Shown here in pieces: positions 57,393-64,000 of a stretch of 64,000 nucleotides of DNA. Below the pieces are notes generated by a model, which did not search any database, was not told where the DNA came from, and worked only from the letters and a program-made list of their open reading frames with translations. The position numbers and the translations under genes are program-made. Positions within the stretch are counted from its first letter, which is position 1; each line of letters starts with the position of its first letter. Source of the DNA: Eupeodes corollae (lineage: Eukaryota > Arthropoda > Insecta > Diptera > Syrphidae); contig NC_079147.1 of assembly GCF_945859685.1 (NCBI RefSeq), positions 141,694,645 through 141,758,644 of the forward strand, in the 5' to 3' direction.

Positions 57393-58570
57393 TTTTTTTA
57401 ACTTCCCATAGGAAGTTATTGTAATGGGTCCGATTTGTCAGATTGAAAATTTTGACATTTCTCGACGTTTCAAGGTCCCTAGAGTCGAAATAAAAGATTT
57501 TTAGATAGATGTCTGTGCGTGCGTGTGTACGTACGTTTGTACGTCCGTACATCCGTACGTTTGCGACGTTTTTTTCGTCCTCCATAGCTCAAGAACCAGA
57601 AGAGATATCGACTTCAAATAAATTTTGTTGTACAGATAATAAGGCAAAAAGATGCAGAAAGGGCTCTCAAGACATTTTATTATTATCTTATAAGAAATAT
57701 TGTTTTTAACATTCAGTAAAATTTTGAGAAAAATCAAATTGACAGTTTTTGTCCAAAAAATAAAAACCTAAGAAAAAATGTATAAAAGTTGGTAAAAATT
57801 GATTTTCGACTCAAATATCTTTTCAAAACTTTGATATGTTAACTTTAATTTACTTTTATCTTTCAAAAAATGTTGTCAACATTCAGTAAAATTTTGAGAA
57901 ATATCGATGTGACAGTTTTTGTACAAAAAATAAAAACCTGAGAAAAAATGGTAAAAAATGATTTTCGACTCAAATATCTTTTCAAAAATTTGAGATAATA
58001 GTTTCTTATTAATTTTTACTTATAAAAAATATTATTTTCAACATTAGGACAAAGTTTGAGATAAATCGAATTGACAGTTTTCTTACAAAAAATAAAAACC
58101 AAAAAAAATGCATAAAAGTTGGTAAAAATTGATTTTCGACTCAAATTTTTTTTCAAAAATTTTAAGTATTGGCTTCAAACTAATTTTATCTTATAAGAAA
58201 TATTGTTTTCAACATTCGATAAAATTTCGAAAAAAATCGAATTAAAAGTTTTTTTTAGAAAAAATAAAACTCTAAAAAAAAAAAATAATACTAAAACTTG
58301 TTAAAAATTTACTTTCGACTCAAATATCTTTTCAAAAATTAAAAATATTGTCTTCAAACTTTTTTTATTTCACAGAAAATATTGTTTTCGATATTCAGTA
58401 ATTTTTTTATAAAAATCTAACATTCCGTTTTTTCATAAAAATAAAATCTACAAAAAATAGTACGCAAATTTGGTAAAAATTAATACGAGTATACATATAG
58501 ACAAACTTTTAAGCAAGACAAATCGACAGACGGGATGGGAAAGTTATCAGTGTGGGTCGCATCCTATCCT
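57393..58570 (+). repeat. Unclassified interspersed repeat R1, longest copy, with about five ~170-bp internal units
   Basis: Starts TTTAACTTCCCATAGGAAGT, has a (GTACGT)n-like tract (57530-57565), the core CTCAAGAACCAGAAGAGATA, then tandem diverged units each holding AACATTCAGTAAAATTTTGA and ATTGATTTTCGACTCAAATA. Unit marks fall near 57708, 57878, 58040, 58211 and 58390 (spacing about 162-179). It ends with GACAAATCGACAGACGGGAT and TCAGTGTGGGTCGCATCCTA near 58565. No protein. Copies at 15636 and 7640 lack most units. It may be a Helitron-like or other non-autonomous element; type unproven. Confidence 0.8.
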
Positions 58571-61365
58571 CTTTTTCAGTTTTAAAATCGACCCACATTT
58601 AATTGAAAACCCTAAACTTTTCTAAAGGACGAGACTTGTCTACAACTCTCTAGCTTCTGAGAAAGTTGAACGTGAGTTTGAAAAGCCTACTGACGCAATA
58701 TCAATCTAAAAAAAGGAATATTTTGAAAGTTTTCTATAACGACCATTAAAAAGGACGCCTTTCAATTCAGGCGCCATAACTACCGCTTGTTCCAGTATGT
58801 AGCAAGTCCGTCCCTGTAGCTGATATTACATTGTATTCATTTCAAGTGGAATTTTTCGTTTCAATTCAAATAACAACATTTGTTTTGTTTTTATTTAGAT
58901 TTTCAAGACTAAAGATAAGAGCTTTTTTTTGTATTTAGCTGCAAAAACATATCTATGCTTATTTTAAGGTATTCACAACAATAAGGCTATAGAAGATTTT
59001 AATTTACATACGTTAAAATTAAACTTCGAAAGAATTTTGTAGTTTTTTTTTAATGTTTTGAAAATCTTAAAAATTCCTTGAGAATTTGAACTTTCAAGTT
59101 AATTGAGTCAAATCGAGGATTGATTGGTGATGGGATGAACATTTTTGTTTAAATGTGTGTCATATGCCATATGAAGAAATAGAAGAGGGCATGAAGTGTA
59201 TACCTACACACATTTTCAAAGTCAAAGAAATTTAAAAACTGAGATGATTAATTATTGATAAAAGAAAAATATATTTGTTTTCGAAAAAGCAAAGGAAATA
59301 TGAGTGATTAAAATATAAGAAAATGCCACATACATATGTAAAAAAAAACATAGTATAGCAAAAAAATAAATTTACTAATTAGCTACATGAGCATATTGTC
59401 AAGAATTGCAGATGTTAGATGTCGATTCCCCTCAAGAGATAGATTGGTATTTTGTCAATAGTGAATGGCTAACAGAGCTTTTTAACCAACTTTAGATTTA
59501 TATTATTCATTAACCGTGTTATCAGCCGTCTTGACCGTGTTAAATGTCCGACTCCGATCTGCATTTTGACTTTTTCTGACTTTTTTGTGGGAAGCTATGA
59601 AGACATCATGTGATGCCAATAACCCACAAACGATTCAAGCACGATTCGACCAATATCATCACAGCAAATTGTAAGCTACAGCAAGAAACTATGAACCAGA
59701 TTTTCAAAAATTGATATGACAGAAAAGCGAACCCAGCCAAAAAGCTAGATAATGGACTAGCTCTAGTTCAAAGCTTCAACCAACCAGTGGACAAAAGAAA
59801 TAGTCTCTGTGGTGATTGTAAATGATTTTCGATTGCCTTTCTACAGCTTCTACTACTCGTATACCAGCAGCAATTGATAGCAAAAGCAACTTACATATCG
59901 AATAAACCCGATAGTTTTAGGTTTTGTTTTTCAAGTTGCACTTTTTTATTCAATACGTTCCTTTGTTTTATAACTGTTTTGTTTTGGTTAGAAGTATAAA
60001 TGTGATTTGCGGTTAACCTAGGTACACATATGTATATGTACATATGTATATAGCTAAGTCGTCATAACATGCAACATCTCAACAGAAATTGTTACGACTT
60101 CGAAGTTTTTTTTTTGTCTTTAATTTTAGAAGTTCCAGCTTCCAGCAGCGCATTGCTTGATCTCTCATAGTATTTAGCCACAGATATGTCATTTGTCACA
60201 TTTTACAGCGCAGTACTGTGGTGGTTTTTGTTAGCTGAGCTGAAAGGGGTTCCAGTTTATGAGTTCGAGTTCACCTTTGTATATTTGGTTTTGTTATTTG
60301 AGAGACGTAAGAATATTTAAAAAAAAATATTGTATACCCTTACGATATTTTTATCTGAGGTTTGTGTAAGATTGGAATAGCAAAGTATACTGATATTACG
60401 ACATATTGTTCTGTGGTTGACGTTTTGCAATCGCCATTATCTAGATACAATTCTATTGAGACTTACCCACCTACCTATCAACAAAATTGAATTCTGAAAT
60501 TGACGAATTTCATTAGAATTTCATATTAGTTTTTATCTATCTCTCTTAGATTTAGATAGATAAAGAAAAATATTTACAATTTTTACTGAATGCTCGCTTC
60601 AGAAGCAGAATCAACTTACGTAGTTTCTATAAGCAGACTTTCAAAGCTGATGAGATGAATGTAGGTAGAGAGATAAATATTTCTTTTAAATTTAAAACAC
60701 AAATTGTAGCTGCTTGTATACACGATTAATCTTATTCTATCAATCCTCATTTTAAAGTCAATTCGATGGTATGGTATTTTCAATTATATTTATCACCTTT
60801 TCTCAACTCTTATATTTTTTCTCAAGCTTGTCTCTTGCATAGCTGCAAAATAAAAACCGCAAATATTCCATTTTTCTCTGTCTCTTCAATTTAAGAAAAA
60901 ATTGATCGAGTTTCTCACACCAATCTTCTTTACATAAGGCGCAAAGGCATCCATTTGACAGACAATAAAATAACAAATCAATCTTTATGTTTAGACTATA
61001 GGTAGAGGTAGTATAACACAAAGAATCTATGTATCTTCAACGAAACCGACCGACTTCGATGACAACAACATCATGTTGATGTCGATGCTGATGATGACGA
61101 GAAACATACCTCTACCTACATAGATACTCTGCTTCTGCTTCTGCTCTGGGAAGCTGTCCCATCATGGTGCGGTTCGCTGTCCAAGATGAATCGATACGAA
61201 CGAGTCATCAAATAATATGAAAACGAGAAAATAAATTGTCATCATCTTAAAAAAAATGACCTTCTAAGGCGACTAACATAAAATGAATTTGAACCTATTT
61301 GTATATTTATTACGGATGGTAGGGTTACCACAGGTAATATTTTTATTTGGCTAAAAAATGAAAAA
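58571..61365. other. AT-rich spacer, no gene recognised
   Basis: Simple tracts near 60017-60050 (ATATGTATATGTACATATGT) and (GATGAT) near 61060-61085. No transposon or coding motif recognised. Confidence 0.45.
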
Positions 61366-62520
61366 CTGAAAATCATGAAATGGATGTACTTTTCATCTTA
61401 TTGATGAACCGTAGTTCAATATGAAGAATCTCGTTTCATCCACTTTTCAACCAGCATTTCTGTACAAATCTTTGAAGAGGAAATTTTATCCGTCAACACA
61501 AGTTTCTAAAGATTTTTCATCATAATGACGAATGCAATCATAATATTGATGAATGAGTTCTTCACATTTGTGAATTTCGTCCTAGTTATGAAGTCAATAT
61601 TCATATTTGTGACTCACATTTAGTAATCATATTGACAATTGACTATAAAACATTTATGACGAGTATGCAACATTCTTGTAAATCATTTCATCACGTTGTA
61701 AGTTTTCGCTTTTAACATATTGATGAAATCAATAGTCATATTTATAGAAAAATATTGTTGAAAAACTTCTTCAACTTCAGATCTTCATATTGACGGACAC
61801 ATTTATCATAAATATGAAATAAGAATTATATTCGTTCATCATATTTAAAAAAAAATTCTTCACAAAATTGTCAAATTTATTCATTGCATTTATGCATGCT
61901 TTTATAAACTTTAGTTCATTTTATTGAAAAATTATCTAATCCTACTTAAACATATATAATTTAATCAAATGTAATGCATCAATCACTCATCATATTAATG
62001 AGTCATTTCTTCACATTCGTTATTTTGATGAAATTAATTATTATATTGATGAATGCAATCATTATTATTACTAATTTGATCATAATATTGAAGACTTTTT
62101 TCATCATATTAATAATATATATTGAAAATGCTTTATCATGTTTATAAATGAATTCAACAATGTAGGAACATTTTTCAAAAACGTTCTCAATATTTCTGAA
62201 CGCTGCAGTCAATATGATACAATTTGTATCATATTGATGAGACAAATTGATGCATGATGTACGAGATTCATCAGTTGAAACTTTCTTCATATCGGTAGAC
62301 AATTGTTCATTTTATAAATGAAAATGTTAAGTGGGCTGATAATAATGGATGAATTATTGATTTTTTCATCATATTGACGACTTTTTTCACCGGTTTGATT
62401 CAGTGTCAAATAATGCACTTTTAAATACCAAAACAAATATTTGGCAGAGTTATAGTGGGTTGAAATCTTCATGTTGGTGAAATTGACATCAATATTACTA
62501 TTTAATTATAATATTGAAAA
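61366..62520. repeat. Degenerate short-repeat array based on TTCATCATATTGATGAA-like palindromic units
   Basis: Dozens of variants of CATATTGATGAA, TTCATCATATTGA and ATTCATCA occur in both orientations at irregular spacing, often with CAATCAT or GTCATAT between. The unit is itself near-palindromic. It resembles the foldback-like element at 12155-13182 in construction (short units, both orientations, GACTTTTTTCACC near 62385 resembling GACTTTTTTCGTT there), but clear terminal inverted repeats were not found. Frames at 62003-62472 are by-products. Confidence 0.65.
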
Positions 62521-63379
62521 CAAAATGTCAGCAGCAAAAAGTGACAATCAATATTTTGAATTGTATGTTGAGTTCGATTAAATTCTTATTGACTTTATTT
62601 CGCTTATAAAAATTATATGGCAATTGATGCTCTTGATTGATTGATTGATTTTCAGACGAGTATTATCTCGCGTCGGTGGCTTGTGGGTCCCTAGGTCATG
62701 AGATTTAATACCGGTGGACTACTTTTTAGGAAAGAGAAAAAAAAAGAGAGAAAAATCTGCACGTTATTGCTGACATATAAAAATAACATATCAACAATAA
62801 CAACATCAAGTTTGACTGATCCGAAAAGTTACAAAAAAACCCTAGCTTCAGTTTTAAATTTTCTTTTTTTAAATTCAACAAAAACACCTAAAGAATTTCG
62901 AAAAAATAAAACTCGAATTTTTTTTCGTGTGAACAACTAATTAAAAAATTAATCAGTGAATTCAAAAATGATTTACTGAGTAGATTTCTAAAAAGTTTAC
63001 CGACAGATGATTCTACGAAATACTCTTAATGAAAAGCATTAAAAAAAGCGCTAGCCGCAAACCCCACGAATCGAATTTCAAGTATGCAAATGTGTCGTAA
63101 GCCCGACCTTTTTTCTGGACATCATTGTTTGTCATACTCAGAGAAGTAGGAATCATTTTGCCAGCATAAGTTTTCTATTAAAAAATCCGAAATATCGGAA
63201 TTACGGATGTCGTGTAAAAGGTACTTGCAGAAAAAAAAAGGATACTCGGCTATAATTCAAGATATTGCTCTAACCTTTGGCAAGGTTTGAAACATAGGAC
63301 TTGAGTAAAAACTGCATATTGTCCTTCCTAGGAAGTACTTATAAATACTGAGTAACGTAACTATCAAAATTACTCGGAA
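62521..63379. other. AT-rich spacer, nothing recognised
   Basis: (TTGA)4 near 62635-62650. No gene recognised; the Lys/Thr-rich frame at 62698-62940 has no domain. Confidence 0.45.
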
Positions 63380-63560
63380 CCAAAGAAAAGAAACCTGTGT
63401 ACTACAAGGAAGTGTTCTAGGACCAACCTTGTATTTATTAAAAACAAGGAATATTGCAGTAGAAAACAACGCTAACATAGCCACTTTTACTGATCCAGAA
63501 AGATCTGTTACACAAATTGTAAAATGCAGTTGATAACGTCAGTGTTTGAACACAAAAATG
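63380..63560 (+). mobile_element. Jockey-type LINE RT fragment
   Basis: TCVLQGSVLGPTLYLLKTRN at about 63395 is RT motif B (GVPQGSVLGPTLYL), followed by NNANIATFTDPERSV at about 63455, where FADDTA has become FTDPER. Short, catalytically dead, truncated on both sides. Confidence 0.75.
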
Positions 63561-64000
63561 GCGTATGCAAAACACCGAATTAGCGAATTATTTGACTCCA
63601 ATACTGGAAACGGAAAAAGCATATCAAAAAGAAAACAGAAAAACTCTAACACTAGTTCGGAGATTAAGCAGAACTAAGCTGCCAGAGGTGATGATCTTAA
63701 AGCTATGGGAAAATGTCACAATTTTAAGCTTTCCTTAACGTAAATTATTATTTGTCATAAAAAACCGATGATTTTAGTGCGGTAAGAACCCGGTCTTAAT
63801 TCTTATCGAGTGTCTTTTGAAGATTTCCATTGGATAGAAATGAGAATATAACTTTGACACATGTCACTTTGCCTTTCCAGCAGCAATTTACATTTTCCAG
63901 TCAATCATCACTAATGACTGATTGAGTTGACATTTCATATTTATATTTTCCTATCAACATTTTCTACCATAATTTTCTAACAAACTCGAATTATATCGAG
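63561..64000. other. Window end, possibly more LINE remnant
   Basis: Residues after the RT fragment are not recognisable with confidence. AT-rich. Confidence 0.35.

Noticed and set aside
62003..62472. Ile/Asn-rich minus-strand frames
   Set aside because: By-products of the ATTGATGAA-type repeat array.

Overview
The window looks like intronic or intergenic nuclear DNA from an insect, most likely a fly (inference). It is strongly AT-rich, has no operon-like gene packing, and is filled with LINE, SINE, mariner/Tc1 and foldback-type repeats. The only convincing host coding sequence is one Gln/His/Ala/Asn-rich exon with a GTGAGT splice donor, the style of fly regulatory genes. I see no rRNA, stand-alone tRNA, CRISPR array or bacterial feature.

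Layout. 0-7.5 kb: antisense LINE relics (1-300, 890-2090, 3020-3250), a tRNA-derived SINE, a decayed mariner copy, and a Tc1-like element (5842-7520) that was later hit by a SINE with a clear 13-bp target duplication. 7.6-13.2 kb: an unclassified repeat, a short deletion-derivative mariner copy, two SINEs, and a foldback-like element (12155-13182) built from 21-bp units. 13.2-18.6 kb: mostly unrecognised AT-rich DNA. 18.8-21.8 kb: a decayed LINE (EN + RT) carrying a 77-bp-arm inverted duplication; then a SINE, an RTE-like tail and an antisense mariner copy. 25.2-27.1 kb: an unclassified (GTTT)-rich repeat pair and the host exon (minus strand). 28.7-33.4 kb: the best transposon stratigraphy in the window, an RTE-clade LINE (minus) split by a nearly intact jockey/CR1-like LINE (plus) with 9-bp target duplications, then a mariner relic. 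36.3-42.4 kb: mariner relics, an antisense LINE piece, an RTE/R4-like LINE and a SINE. 42.7-49.4 kb: a LINE with RT and RNase H (minus), two LINE 3' ends side by side, an RNase H LINE relic (plus) and a mariner relic (minus). 51-64 kb: a possible LTR-element primer binding site, LINE and mariner fragments, a repeat with ~170-bp internal units, and a second short-repeat array (61.4-62.5 kb).

No gene set here works together as a pathway. The biology is layered transposition: at least six LINE lineages, one SINE family (at least seven copies), one mariner-type family (nine or more copies, several internally deleted) and satellite-bearing elements. I found no previously undescribed defence or metabolic system. 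The items most worth a second look are the foldback 21-bp-unit element, the tRNA-derived SINE family, the nested LINE/RTE insertion, and the Q/H-rich exon whose translation start is not visible.
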